Shown: one piece after another, positions 8,904 to 18,730 of the stretch
Layout: every line of letters begins with the position of its first letter
Position numbering within the stretch: the stretch's first letter is position 1
Translations under genes and position numbers: made by a program
The notes under the pieces: model-generated
What the model was told of the DNA's origin: nothing
Seen by the model: the letters and a program-made list of their open reading frames with translations, nothing else
Databases searched by the model: none
Assembly: GCF_019429525.1 (NCBI RefSeq)
Contig: NZ_JAHXZL010000007.1
Location: forward strand, 1 to 64,000
From: Sphingomonas folli
GTDB taxonomy: Bacteria; Pseudomonadota; Alphaproteobacteria; Sphingomonadales; Sphingomonadaceae
Reading direction: 5' to 3'
Length of the DNA stretch: 64,000 nt

Positions 8904-11900
8904 ATGATCATCAAGGACAAGCCTGCCCGCGGTGGCCATACCCGACTTCGTAACAGGTCCGTTCTGACCGGCGTCTCCGTGACCGCGATGTGCGTCGTCG
9001 CACTGGCCTCCCCGGCATTCGCGCAGACTGGCCCCGCGAGCGGCCAGAACACCGCCGGCGCGGCGACCTCGCCGAACACGCCAGGATCGGATCCGGCGGC
9101 GCAGAACAGCGGCGACACGCCCGCGACCGACGCGGCGGGTGCGGACGACATCGTCGTCACCGGCATCCGGCAGAGCCTCGCCAACGCGCAGAACATCAAG
9201 CGCAACTCCGACACCGTCGTCGACGCGATCACCGCGCAGGACATCGGCGCGCTGCCCGACCGCTCGGTGACCGAGGCACTGCAGCGCGTTCCCGGCGTCT
9301 CGATCAACCGCTTCGCCGGCAACAACGACCCCGACCATTTCTCGGTCGAGGGCTCGGGTGTGAACGTTCGCGGCCTCAATTTCGTCCGCTCCGAGTTCAA
9401 CGGGCGCGACACCTTCTCGGCGGGCATCGGCGGGCAGGCGATCAACTTCGCCGACGTGCCCTCGGAGCTGCTCGGCTCGGTCGAGGTGTACAAGAACGCC
9501 ACGGCCGACCTCGTCGAGGGCGGACTCGCCGGCACGGTCAACCTCAACACGCGCAAGCCGTTCGACAACAAGGGCTTCCACATCGGCGGCGGGGTCGAGG
9601 CGAACTATGGTGACTTCGCCAAGAAATGGTCGCCCACGGGCTCGCTGCTGGTCTCGAACACCTGGGATACGCCGATCGGTACGTTCGGCATCCTGGCGAA
9701 CGCCTCCTACTCGCGGCTGAAGAGCCGCGCCGACGGCATCCAGGTCACCAACTTCCAGACTCGCGACGGGGTCCAGGCGGCGACCGGCACCGGCACCAAC
9801 ACCACGGTGACGTGCCGCAACCAGCTGCCCGGGACGACCGACGGCTTCACCCTGCTGCCCGGCACGGTCAACGGCGTCGGCGGCCAGTCCTTCCCCAATC
9901 CCGCCAACGTCTGCGGCGCGCAGGGCACGGCCGGCGCGGACGGCTACGCCGACCCGACCGCGCTGGCCTATGCGCCGATCGGCGGTCAGTTCCGCAGCCA
10001 GGACTATGACCGCAAGCGCGACGGCCAGGCGCTGGCGGTGCAGTGGCAGAGCACCGACGAGCGGACCACCTTCACGGCGCAGTTCCTGCGCACCCACTCG
10101 AGCAGCGCGTGGGGCGAGCACACGTTCGAGACCGCGCCCGACCTGTCCGAGTACAGCACCTATCCGGCGGGCTGCCAGCAGAACGGCAATGGCCCGCTCA
10201 ACGGCGCGGGCAACAGCACCACGCGCGCCGAGTGCCAGCTGAACGGCGCGGGCCAGTTCCAGTTCGGCGAGAACCAGCGCGGCAACGGCTATAATCCCGG
10301 CGGTGGCCCCTATCCCAACTTCGTCTACGACGACAGCGGGCTGTTCCAGAGCGGCTTCATCACGCTGCCCGGCAACGGCTGGCGCACCGCGTCGAGCGGC
10401 TCGGCAACCACCACCGTGCCCTCGGGCGGGATGCAGCAGTCGCTGTCACGGCGCCAGGTGTACGACGAGAACCTCGTCAAGGACGCGGGCTTCAACCTGA
10501 AGATCAACCCCGACGACCGCTGGTCGATCAACCTCGACGTCGACTATACCTATGCCAAGCACGACGTCACCGACCTGAGCGTGTTCGGTTCGACCTTCGC
10601 CGACGAGGAACTCGATCTCACCGGCAAGATCCCCGTCGTGGTCCCGCACAAGCCGCTGACCCTGGCGGCCAACTGGGCCAGCCCCAACCCCGCGATGGCG
10701 GCGGCGAGCGACTCGGACTATTTCCAGAGCCGCGACTTCCAGTTCTGGCGCGCGGCGATGGACCATATCGAGCACAGCGTCGGCTCGGAATATCAGGTGA
10801 AGGGCGACTTCGCCTATAAGTTCGACGACGGCGACTTCCTGCAGCGCGTCAAGTTCGGCGCGCGCTACGCCGAGCGCACGCAGGACGTGCGCTACACCGC
10901 CTACAATTGGGGTGCCATCAGCGAGGTATGGTCGGGCGCGCCGGTCACTTTCAACCAGGGCGACACCAGCCGCTCGTCGCTCTACTCCTTCGACAATTTC
11001 TTCCGCGGCCAGACCGCCGCGCCGCCGAGCGCCTATTTCTACAACGGCGACCTGATCGGCGATTACAACGGCGCGACCAGCTTCTTCCAGTCGCAGAACG
11101 ATATCTGGCGCAACACCAACGGTGCCACCGCGACCAACCGCTTCCTCGCGGCGGGTCAGCGCGTCGGCGCGATCCCGGGGACTGACTTCCTCCCGTCCGA
11201 GGTCTCGAACGTCAACCAGCAGGACACCGCGGCCTATGCCATGGTGCAGTTCGGCGACAACGAGCCCCTGTTCGGCGGCATCCGCCTCTCGGGCAACGTC
11301 GGGGTGCGCTACGTCCGCACCACCGTCCGGTCGCGCACTGAGACCGCGGTGCCCAACCAGACCGAGCTCGGCGTGAGCGATCCCTTCTCGACCCGCTGCG
11401 TCGCGACCACCCGTCAGCTGCCCGACGGGACGACACAGGTCACGCAGCCCGGCGGCGTGTGTAACCTCGGCGAGACCGAATATGAGCGGCTGCGCACCTT
11501 CGCGACGCCGGGCTACGCCTCGCAGCCGGCGAACTTCACCAACAGCTACAATTACTTCCTGCCAAGCGCGAACCTGAAGTTCGGCGTCACCAACGATCTG
11601 ATCGTCCGCCTCGCCGGGTCGAAGGTGCTGACGCGTCCCGACTTCGCCAACATCCGGCCGTACGTGACCTACACGCTCGAGCCCGGTTCGGGCACGGTGA
11701 CGATCAACGCGGGCAACCCGTACCTCAAGCCCGCCACCGCCTGGCAATTCGACGCGACGATCGAGTGGTATTTTGGCCGCGTGGGTCAGATCTCGCTCGA
11801 CGCTTTCTACAAGACCGTCGACGGCTTCTTCTACCAGTCTCTGGTCAATCGCTCGATCACCAACAATGGCATCACGCAGAATATCCAGGCGCGCGGCCCC

Positions 11901-12440
11901 GCTAATTATGACGGCAAGGGCAAGATCAAGGGCTTCGAGGTCGCGTACCAGCAGACCTTCGACTTCCTGCCGGGCGTCTTGGGCGGCTTCGGCTTCAACG
12001 GCAACTACACCTATATCGACAGCTCGGGCCTGCCGAATTCCTTCCTCAACGGGGGCACGCCCTCGTCCAACTCGACGATCGCCAGGGGCAATCTGCCGCT
12101 GGAGGGACTGTCCAAGCACAATGTCAACGCCACGCTCTTCTACGAGAAAGGGCCCGTGTCGCTGCGCGCCGCGTACAACTGGCGCTCGCGCTTCCTGCTC
12201 ACCGCGGCGGACGTGATCTTCCCCTATACGTCGATCTTCAACGACGCGACCGGGCAGCTCGACGCCTCGGCCTTCATCAACCTCAACAAATGGGTGAAGC
12301 TCGGTGTCCAGGGGGTCAATCTGACCAACACGACGACCAAGCTGCTCCAGGCGTATAAGGGCGGCTCGGACGATCTCGCGCCGCGCTCTTACTTCACCAA
12401 CGACCGGCGCTACTCGATCATCCTCCGCGCCAATTACTAA
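8904..12440 (+). CDS. TonB-dependent receptor, carbohydrate type (TonB-Xanth-Caul)
   Basis: 1178 residues, an outer-membrane beta-barrel importer. The signal peptide ends around ALASPAFAQT. A low-complexity linker leads to DDIVVTGIRQSLANAQ, followed by the plug domain (QDIGALPDRSVTEALQRVPG) of the TonB-Xanth-Caul family. The protein ends in a typical outer-membrane C-terminus (SIILRANY). AGGAGGGGG at 8891-8899 fits the ATG at 8904 better than the GTG at 8901. It is divergent from the halogenase operon and convergent with the GH9/GH10 genes. That suggests xylo- or cello-oligosaccharides as ligands, by inference from context. Confidence 0.93.
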   Translation: MIIKDKPARGGHTRLRNRSVLTGVSVTAMCVVALASPAFAQTGPASGQNTAGAATSPNTPGSDPAAQNSGDTPATDAAGADDIVVTGIRQSLANAQNIKRNSDTVVDAITAQDIGALPDRSVTEALQRVPGVSINRFAGNNDPDHFSVEGSGVNVRGLNFVRSEFNGRDTFSAGIGGQAINFADVPSELLGSVEVYKNATADLVEGGLAGTVNLNTRKPFDNKGFHIGGGVEANYGDFAKKWSPTGSLLVSNTWDTPIGTFGILANASYSRLKSRADGIQVTNFQTRDGVQAATGTGTNTTVTCRNQLPGTTDGFTLLPGTVNGVGGQSFPNPANVCGAQGTAGADGYADPTALAYAPIGGQFRSQDYDRKRDGQALAVQWQSTDERTTFTAQFLRTHSSSAWGEHTFETAPDLSEYSTYPAGCQQNGNGPLNGAGNSTTRAECQLNGAGQFQFGENQRGNGYNPGGGPYPNFVYDDSGLFQSGFITLPGNGWRTASSGSATTTVPSGGMQQSLSRRQVYDENLVKDAGFNLKINPDDRWSINLDVDYTYAKHDVTDLSVFGSTFADEELDLTGKIPVVVPHKPLTLAANWASPNPAMAAASDSDYFQSRDFQFWRAAMDHIEHSVGSEYQVKGDFAYKFDDGDFLQRVKFGARYAERTQDVRYTAYNWGAISEVWSGAPVTFNQGDTSRSSLYSFDNFFRGQTAAPPSAYFYNGDLIGDYNGATSFFQSQNDIWRNTNGATATNRFLAAGQRVGAIPGTDFLPSEVSNVNQQDTAAYAMVQFGDNEPLFGGIRLSGNVGVRYVRTTVRSRTETAVPNQTELGVSDPFSTRCVATTRQLPDGTTQVTQPGGVCNLGETEYERLRTFATPGYASQPANFTNSYNYFLPSANLKFGVTNDLIVRLAGSKVLTRPDFANIRPYVTYTLEPGSGTVTINAGNPYLKPATAWQFDATIEWYFGRVGQISLDAFYKTVDGFFYQSLVNRSITNNGITQNIQARGPANYDGKGKIKGFEVAYQQTFDFLPGVLGGFGFNGNYTYIDSSGLPNSFLNGGTPSSNSTIARGNLPLEGLSKHNVNATLFYEKGPVSLRAAYNWRSRFLLTAADVIFPYTSIFNDATGQLDASAFINLNKWVKLGVQGVNLTNTTTKLLQAYKGGSDDLAPRSYFTNDRRYSIILRANY

Positions 12441-12446
12441 GGAGTA

Positions 12447-12474
12447 CGCCCGCCGGATCTCGCTCCGGCGGGCG
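12447..12474. terminator. Bidirectional terminator hairpin
   Basis: CGCCCGCCGGA (12447-12457) pairs perfectly with TCCGGCGGGCG (12464-12474) across a 6-nt loop. It lies between the convergent TBDR and GH10 genes, directly after the TBDR stop. Confidence 0.75.
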
Positions 12475-12485
12475 CTCGCGCCGCG

Positions 12486-13631
12486 TCACGCGGGAGCGAC
12501 CGTGCGCGCGGGTGCCTCCGCCAGCGCGCGCGCGACCGCGGCGTGCAGCGGCTTGGCGCGATAGTCGGCGTCATAGGGGCAGGGGCGGCGCGGCGCCTTG
12601 TCGGCGCGCGGCTCGAACGGGCCGATCCAGCTGAAGCGATCGCACAGGCCCCAGGCGAGAACGTCGCGCAGCCCCGGGTAGCTCAGCGTCACGTCGAGGT
12701 AGCGGCGCGCGTAATCGGCGACGCCGCGGTCGCGCGCGGCGATCTCCGCCGGCAGGCCGTTGTCGCGCACGTCGAACTCGGTGATGAGCAGGCGATAGCC
12801 CATCGCGGTGACGGCATCGAGGAAGTGTCGCCACTCGCCCTCGTAGGTGCGCGCGCTCGCCGCGGTGTCGCTGCCGGCGGTGACGATATGCGATTGCAGC
12901 CCTAGGGCGTCGACCGGCGTGCCGCGCTTGCGGAACCCCTCAAGCAGCCGCAGCACGCCGGCGCGGTGCGCCGCGTTGCCCGGCTCCCAACTCATGTAGT
13001 CGTTGTAGACCAGCTCGGCATGCGGCGCGCCCGCGCGCGCGGTGCGGAAGGCGAGGTCGAGCGTCGCCTCGGTGCCGCCAAGCGCCTGGCTGAGCGCGGT
13101 CTGCTCCAGCGCGCCGGTCTCGGGCGTCACCGCCTCGTTGACCACGTCGTAGCTGGTGATGCGCGTGCCGTAGCGGCGCGTCACGGTCTCTATATGCTCG
13201 CGCAGGATTCGCGCCGCCTCGGTCGCGGGGCGCGCGCCGAAATCATGCGCCTCGAGCCAGCGCGGCATCCACTTGCGCCGCTGCCACAGGAGGTTGTGGC
13301 CGCGCAGCGCCATGTGCTCGCGCGCCGCATAGTCGGCGATCCGGTCGAAGGCGGCGAAGTCGAAGCGGTCGGGGGCGGGGCGCAGGTGCTGCCACTTCAT
13401 CTCATTCTCGGCGACCAGCACGCCGCAGTCCGCGCGCAGCAGCGCGGCGTAGCTCGGATTGTCCGGCGAGGCGCCCCGCGGCCGGCTCGACAGCGCCGCG
13501 CCGAACCGCAGCCCGCGTCGACGGGCGACGGCGTCGAGCCCGGGCGCGGCGCTCGCACCGAGGGCGGGCCCCGCCGCCAACGCGGCGGTGAGTGCGGCGA
13601 GTCCCTCGCGTCGTGTCGGCGACCAGCTCAT
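12486..13631 (-). CDS. GH10 endo-1,4-beta-xylanase
   Basis: 381 residues, a single GH10 catalytic domain behind a signal peptide (MSWSPTRREG, hydrophobic stretch to about residue 28). The acid/base Glu is E166 in SYDVVNEAV, the nucleophile is E285 in LLITEFDV, and NEMKW and HNLLW are the usual substrate-binding segments. It hydrolyses internal beta-1,4 bonds of xylan, probably in the periplasm or outside the cell. It lies 14 bp downstream of the GH9 gene on the same strand, so the two form an operon. The TBDR next door would import the products. Confidence 0.93.
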   Translation of the reverse strand: MSWSPTRREGLAALTAALAAGPALGASAAPGLDAVARRRGLRFGAALSSRPRGASPDNPSYAALLRADCGVLVAENEMKWQHLRPAPDRFDFAAFDRIADYAAREHMALRGHNLLWQRRKWMPRWLEAHDFGARPATEAARILREHIETVTRRYGTRITSYDVVNEAVTPETGALEQTALSQALGGTEATLDLAFRTARAGAPHAELVYNDYMSWEPGNAAHRAGVLRLLEGFRKRGTPVDALGLQSHIVTAGSDTAASARTYEGEWRHFLDAVTAMGYRLLITEFDVRDNGLPAEIAARDRGVADYARRYLDVTLSYPGLRDVLAWGLCDRFSWIGPFEPRADKAPRRPCPYDADYRAKPLHAAVARALAEAPARTVAPA

Positions 13632-13645
13632 GCGCGGCTCCTCCG

Positions 13646-15478
13646 TCAGCGGCGGCGCTGGGTGCGCGCGCCCGGTCCGTCGAGCGCTGAAGCGACCCAG
13701 AGCAGCGGCGCGTTCCAGTTGATCGCCACCTCATTGAGTGCATAGGCGCGAATGTCGTCGGCCCAGCAGCGCTGCGGCGCGCAGGTGCCCTGCATCGCCG
13801 CCGCGATCGGGTCGGCCATCGCGGTCGAGTTGGGCCCGCCGGAGACCACGCCGGGCGGCGGGCCGGGCAGCGCGGCGTCGAGCTGGTGCGCCCAGAAACG
13901 GTGGTGCGGATGGGTCAGCGGGCGCGCGCCGAAGCCCGAGACATAGCTCTGATCGAGCGGGTTGCGGCCGAGCACGTAGTCGATCGCGTCGACCATGCCG
14001 TCGCGGTAGCGCGCCGCCCCGGTGAGCCGCTGCGCCACCCCTAAGATCATCGCGCGGTTGAGGATGACCGCGTTCGATCCCCAGGGATAGTCGAGCGTGG
14101 CGTACGGAATGCGGTAGCCGCTCCGCGCCTCCTCGGCGAGGAAGCCATCGGCCGCGGCGATCAACGCCCGGCGTGCCGGTGCCGCGTCGCTCGCCGATAC
14201 GGCCGCCGTGGTAGCGAGCGTGATCGTGCCGAGCGCGCCGACATGGCCCCAGTCGGGCGCTTGTACGGGCGCGGCGTGCCACGGTGAGCCACGCACCGCC
14301 GCGGCGAAGGTGGGCTCGCCGGTGGTGGCGTACAGCTCGGCCGCGGCCCAGTAGAACTCGTCGCTGACGTCGCCGTCGCCATAGCCGCCGCTGCCGGTGA
14401 AGCTGTTGGTGGCATAGACCTGCGGCTCGCGCTGCGCGGCGGCATAAGCGCGGCGCGCGGCGGCGAGGCAGGTCGCGCTGAAGCGCGGGTCGATCGTGCG
14501 CCAGACGCGCGCGCACTGCGCCGCGGTCGCCGCGAGGTTGAGCGTCGCGGCGGTGGTCGGCGGGTAGAGCAGCCGGTCCTCGCGGTCGTCGACGGGGCGG
14601 GTCGGCAGCGCGGTCCAGTGGCGGTCGGCGACCTTCTGGTGCGCCATGCCGCCCGCGTCGATCGTGCGGAAGACGGGCGCACCGGCACTGCCGGGGGCGC
14701 CGACCGGAACGGTCGCGCGCGCGCCGTCGGGTATCTGCATCGCGAGGAGGAAGCGCATCTCCCAGCGCGCCTCGTCGAGCAGATCGTCGGTGCCGTTGCC
14801 GCTCTCGGGGATGGTGCCGCGCCCGTCAGCGAAGGGGAAGCGGCCGGCGCGTGCCTCGCGCTCGTACAGGTTCTGCAGCGTCCACAGCGCGATGCCGCCG
14901 TTGACGACATATTTGCCGTGGTCACCCGCATCATACCAGCCGCCGGTGACGTCGAGGCGGTAGTCGCATCCCTGCCAGTGCGTGCCGCGCTCGTCGGTGC
15001 CGGAGAAGCAGGGCGCGATCTCCTTGGCGTGTCCGGCGGGACGGGCCCAGCGCGGGTCGCCGGCGTAGCGCGGCTCGATCGCGATGCCCGCGCGTGTGTG
15101 GTAGAAATAATGGAGCGCGGCCGCCGCGAGCGGTGCGTAGAGGCCGGCACGGACCGCGAACGGCCGGCTGGTCTGTCTGCCGACCCTAAGGCGATAGGTG
15201 CTGGGCGCGGCGAGTCGGCCGAGATCGACGAGATGGACGTGATCGCCCGACGCGGCGTCGTCGCCGATCACCTTTGTCTCGCCCGCGGCGACGGTCGCGC
15301 CGCGGGTGTCGCGCACGGTCCAGCGGAGCGGGGTGGTCGAGGGGTCGGCGACGATCGCGCGCTTGGCGGTGTCGGGCAGGAAGCCGAGCTGATTTAGGTG
15401 GATCGCAGCTGGCGGAGGCGCCGCATCGATCGAGGCGGTGGCGACTAACGCAATTAGGATGAGAGGGCGAAGGATCAT
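13646..15478 (-). CDS. GH9 family glycoside hydrolase (endoglucanase/cellodextrinase type)
   Basis: 610 residues. A signal peptide (to about residue 20) is followed by an N-terminal Ig-like CelD_N domain (about 22-110, starting IHLNQLGFLP) and the GH9 (alpha/alpha)6 domain. The catalytic base region GGWYDAGDHGKY contains D183 and D186, GFGARPLTHPHHR is the conserved His loop, and the acid is E583 in YALNEVAINWN. By family it cleaves beta-1,4-glucans or oligosaccharides, possibly mixed-linkage or xyloglucan backbones. It is the promoter-proximal gene of the GH9-GH10 operon. An IS6 element begins 145 bp upstream of the start. Confidence 0.9.
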   Translation of the reverse strand: MILRPLILIALVATASIDAAPPPAAIHLNQLGFLPDTAKRAIVADPSTTPLRWTVRDTRGATVAAGETKVIGDDAASGDHVHLVDLGRLAAPSTYRLRVGRQTSRPFAVRAGLYAPLAAAALHYFYHTRAGIAIEPRYAGDPRWARPAGHAKEIAPCFSGTDERGTHWQGCDYRLDVTGGWYDAGDHGKYVVNGGIALWTLQNLYEREARAGRFPFADGRGTIPESGNGTDDLLDEARWEMRFLLAMQIPDGARATVPVGAPGSAGAPVFRTIDAGGMAHQKVADRHWTALPTRPVDDREDRLLYPPTTAATLNLAATAAQCARVWRTIDPRFSATCLAAARRAYAAAQREPQVYATNSFTGSGGYGDGDVSDEFYWAAAELYATTGEPTFAAAVRGSPWHAAPVQAPDWGHVGALGTITLATTAAVSASDAAPARRALIAAADGFLAEEARSGYRIPYATLDYPWGSNAVILNRAMILGVAQRLTGAARYRDGMVDAIDYVLGRNPLDQSYVSGFGARPLTHPHHRFWAHQLDAALPGPPPGVVSGGPNSTAMADPIAAAMQGTCAPQRCWADDIRAYALNEVAINWNAPLLWVASALDGPGARTQRRR

Positions 15479-15623
15479 GCACTCACTTTAGTTGCGCGCG
15501 CGGGAAAGGGGAACGGCGGCGGATCGAGCACCGGAGCGCTACTTGTAGATTGCGAGCTTCTTCTTCGTTTGACGGCACCATCGCTTGATTAGGACGGCAG
15601 GTCGAGATGGTATCGTCTTCAAG

Positions 15624-16453
15624 GGCTCTGTCAAATCTAATGCACCTGCGGCGCTCGCCGGGGCAGGGGAGAGGCATGCCCCGCCCGCGCAAGCCGGCCA
15701 GTCCGTTCCGCTACTTCAACTCGTCGCCCGACGTGATCAGGCTGGTGTTGATGTACGTGCGCTTCCCGCTGTCGCTGCGGAACGTGGAGGACCTACTGTT
15801 CGAGCGCGGGATCGACATCTGCCATGAGACGGTGAGGCTGTGGTGGAACAGGTTCGGTCCGCTGTTCGCGGGCGAGGTCCGGCGCCAGCGGGTGAGCCGC
15901 ATGCGCGGCTTCCGTCATTGGCGCTGGCACCTGGACGAGATGTACGTGAAGCTCAATGGCGAGATGGTCTACCTATGGCGCGCGGTGGATCACGAGGGCG
16001 AGATCCTCGAGAGCTACGTCACCAAGACACGCGACAAGAAGGCCGCGCTCGCGTTCATGAAGACGGCGCTCAAGCGCCACGGCGCGCCCGAGGCGATCAT
16101 CACCGACGGCTTGCGCTCCTACGGTGCGGCACTGAGCGAACTCGGCAGCCGCGAGAAGCAGGAGGTGGGGCGCTGGGCCAACAACCGGGTGGAGAACTCG
16201 CACCTACCGTTCAGGCGACGAGAACGAGCGATGCTGCGGTTCCGGTAGATGCGAACCTTACAGAAGTTCGCCTCGGTCCATGCCAACGTCCACTACCACT
16301 TCAACCACGAACGCCACGTTGTCGACCGCCAGACCTACAAGCAGCGCCGCTCCGCGGCGTTGGCTCAGTGGCAGGCGCTCGTCAGCTGAGTCAACGCCTA
16401 CGGAGCCCGAAGTGCATCGTGTGGAAACGAGTTCGCGTTAGACTGACAGCACC
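15624..16453 (+). mobile_element. IS6-family insertion sequence, copy A (inactive)
   Basis: About 830 bp, bounded by imperfect terminal inverted repeats: GGCTCTGTCA at 15624-15633 and TGACAGCACC at 16444-16453 (GGTGCTGTCA when reversed). It contains one transposase frame with an internal stop. The 8-bp flanks (TCTTCAAG and ACTCGAAG) do not match, so no clean target duplication is visible. It forms the left arm of a composite structure with the copy at 18731-19564, in direct orientation. Confidence 0.85.
15676..16389 (+). pseudogene. IS6-family transposase, broken by one nonsense codon
   Basis: 238 codons counted through the stop. The DDE residues are visible in WHLDEMYVK, ITDGLRSYG and NNRVENSH. 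The reading frame is intact except for TAG at 16246-16248, where copy B has CAG (RFRQMRTLQK). The lost part is the last 47 codons. Apart from that codon it is nearly identical to the family consensus, so inactivation looks recent. Confidence 0.85.
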
Positions 16454-16565
16454 ACTCGAAGTAGTCACAAGGGTCGTCATCGACGTTGAAGATGGCCTTA
16501 GTCAAAATTGACGGAGCGATATCGGTAGCTATGCTACGGAACTGCACCATTGGGCGGAGGCGTGG

Positions 16566-17549
16566 ATGCGCAAGCGGCGGGTCGCGGGAATTTTGGCAGG
16601 GGTCGGGCTGACCGGCTTCTATCTGTTCAACGCATCGTGGCTTGCCGCTTCACCAGAAGGGCGACCGAACATCCTCGCCCATCGAGGCGTGCATCAGACG
16701 TTCGATCGGACAAACCTGGGGGAGAATGACTGCACCGCCATTCGGATGCGTCCTCCGACCAATCCATTCATAGAGAGCACCATTGCATCGATGCGAGCCA
16801 GCTTCGATCTTGGCGCAGACCAGATTGAACTGGATGTTCATCCCACTACGGACGGCGAGTTCGCCGTGTTTCATGACTGGTCGGTTGAGTGCCGCACGAA
16901 CGGCAAGGGCGTGACACGTGAGTTGAGCATGACTTACCTCCGCACGCTCGATCTTGGTTATGGCTATACGGCGGATGGAGGCAGAACCTACCCATTTCGC
17001 GGCAAATTTGTAGGGCAGATGAAAACGCTCAACGAGGTGCTGGCTACGTTTCCGAACAGGCGTTTCCTGATCAACATCAAAAGCAACGATCCGGACGAGG
17101 CTGACCAGCTTGTCGGATACCTCAAGGTGAGAGGAGTGGAGGCCAATGAGCACTTAAGCATCGTCGCTAGCGATCGGGTTTTGGATACAGTCCGAGCCAT
17201 TGCTCCACATCTTAGGGTGCTCTCGGTCGATCGTGCGAAAGCATGTTCCTTAGGGTATATAGCTGTTGGCTGGAGCGGCTATGTTCCTAAAACCTGTCGC
17301 CATGGCACGATTGGCGTCCCTATCAATGTGCATTGGGCATTCTGGGGATGGCCGAACCGTTTCCTACAGCGAATGCGAGTCGCGGATGTCGAGGTAATTG
17401 TGGCGGGGCCGATCGGCAGCAAAAGCGGCGATCCTGGCATTACCAGTCCTGTCCAACTCAATGCTATTCCCGATCAATACGATGGCAGTATAATGACAGA
17501 CGACATCGAAAAGATTGGCCCGGCGGCACTACGGCGCTGGCCGAGATAA
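16566..17549 (+). CDS. Glycerophosphodiester phosphodiesterase-like protein
   Basis: 327 residues. An N-terminal hydrophobic segment (about 6-22) suggests membrane anchoring or export. GDPD-type motifs are present: HRG (H39, R40), ESTIASMRASFDLGADQIELDVH (E88, D90) and the general acid in FAVFHDWS (H103). It would hydrolyse glycerophosphodiesters or a related phosphodiester. The spacing between HRG and the GADxxELD motif is longer than in canonical GDPDs. GGAGG at about 16555-16559 supports the ATG. Codon use is visibly less GC-rich than in flanking genes, and the gene lies between two IS6 copies, so it is probable transposon cargo. Confidence 0.75.
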   Translation: MRKRRVAGILAGVGLTGFYLFNASWLAASPEGRPNILAHRGVHQTFDRTNLGENDCTAIRMRPPTNPFIESTIASMRASFDLGADQIELDVHPTTDGEFAVFHDWSVECRTNGKGVTRELSMTYLRTLDLGYGYTADGGRTYPFRGKFVGQMKTLNEVLATFPNRRFLINIKSNDPDEADQLVGYLKVRGVEANEHLSIVASDRVLDTVRAIAPHLRVLSVDRAKACSLGYIAVGWSGYVPKTCRHGTIGVPINVHWAFWGWPNRFLQRMRVADVEVIVAGPIGSKSGDPGITSPVQLNAIPDQYDGSIMTDDIEKIGPAALRRWPR

Positions 17550-17742
17550 CCAGTTATGCCGATACCTGTGGCCACACAGGCCTTCTCATAAGCCCCACAG
17601 ATTGAGTTTCGGGAACGCATTCGGCTTCCCGATATTCGATCGATTCCGAGAACGCTCTGGCCTTCCCGTCGCCGTTCTCAATCGCGAAAAGGTTTCAGAA
17701 GACCGTGCGAAGTGCTAGCTTAACGCCTGAAGGAGTCCTTCC

Positions 17743-18084
17743 ATGAGCATCGTGATCGTTTCGGTGATCTCTGTCCTGATGGTATGTGCTTTGGCTTACC
17801 GGGCCGATGCCTTGTTCTACAGCGAAGAGCGACTGCCGATGCAATGGTGGATCACAGGTGAGGTGACATGGTCCGCCCCCCGGCGTCTTGCCCTTGCCTT
17901 CATGCCGGCATTGGCAATTGTCTTGCTCGGCTTCGTTACGATCATGGCACTCTATGTTCCGGCCCGTGCCGGCGAAGAAGGCCTCGTTCTTCCTACTATG
18001 ATCGGGATGGGCGCGACGCTTATCGCGATGCAGCTTCTGCACTTTTGGCTCATCGGCAAGACTTTGCGCCGACAGGTCCGGTAA
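17743..18084 (+). CDS. Small integral membrane protein (SdpI/DUF1648-like at best)
   Basis: 113 residues with three likely membrane helices (about 1-20, 48-70, 83-105). The segment ERLPMQWWITGEVTWSAPR resembles the loop of DUF1648/SdpI proteins, but the match is loose. AAGGAG at about 17729-17734 precedes the ATG at 17743. It sits between the GDPD-like gene and the truncated dehydrogenase inside the IS6-bracketed segment. Function is unknown. Confidence 0.55.
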   Translation: MSIVIVSVISVLMVCALAYRADALFYSEERLPMQWWITGEVTWSAPRRLALAFMPALAIVLLGFVTIMALYVPARAGEEGLVLPTMIGMGATLIAMQLLHFWLIGKTLRRQVR

Positions 18085-18250
18085 CGTCAGCGCCTGCTCA
18101 TAGACTGATCCCCGAAGCCCGATCGATTCCGAGATCGCCCGCGCCGTCAGGTTGGCCGTTCGTATTCGGGAAGGTCGAACGGCAATGTTGTAGCTGCGCT
18201 CGCGACGCGGCTACCGTGCGCCATGGCCGACACGCTTACCGAGGGAAACT

Positions 18251-18666
18251 ATGCGAGTTCACGACAGGAAGGTTGCCATCGTCATCGGCGGAACACGCGG
18301 CATCGGTGGAGCGATCAGCCGAAGGTTGGCGTCTGATGGCGCGTCGGTTGGCGCGACCTTTCTCAGTCGATCAGATGACGCCGAGCGTCTTTCGGACGAG
18401 CTACTTTCGGCAGGACATCAAGCCCTCATGGTGCAGGCGGACGTCAGCGACGTCGGGGCGCTCAACGGCGCCATCGATCACATCGTGAAGCATTTCGGCC
18501 GCCTTGATATCCTGGTGAGCGTAGCTGGAACGGCGATCGTAGAACCGCTTGAGGATTATCCGGATGACGCGTTCGACCGCTCTTTTGCGCTCAACGTCAG
18601 AGCGCCCTTCCTCGCGGCGAAAAAGGCGGCAAGTCTGATGACCAAAGGTGAGCGGATCGTCACAAT
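18251..18666 (+). pseudogene. Short-chain dehydrogenase/reductase, truncated by IS6
   Basis: About 139 codons of a classical SDR. The cofactor motif is GGTRGIGGAI near residue 13, with NAG-like SVAGTAI and the NVRAPF segment. The frame runs straight into an IS6 left end at 18667, just before the catalytic Ser-Tyr-Lys region, so the enzyme cannot be active. The missing 3' half does not reappear after the IS copy at 19565. The open frame formally continues to 18709 using IS codons. Confidence 0.8.
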
Positions 18667-18730
18667 GGCTCTGTCAAAGCTAATGCACCTGCGGCGCTCG
18701 CCGGGGTAGAGGAGGGGCATGCCCCGCCCG
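18667..18730 (+). mobile_element. 64-bp IS6 left-end fragment
   Basis: It begins with GGCTCTGTCA like copy A and matches A's first about 64 bases with few differences. It is then interrupted exactly where a second left end (GGCGCTGTCA) starts at 18731. It is therefore the stub of an earlier insertion that broke the SDR and was later replaced or hit by copy B. Confidence 0.75.
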
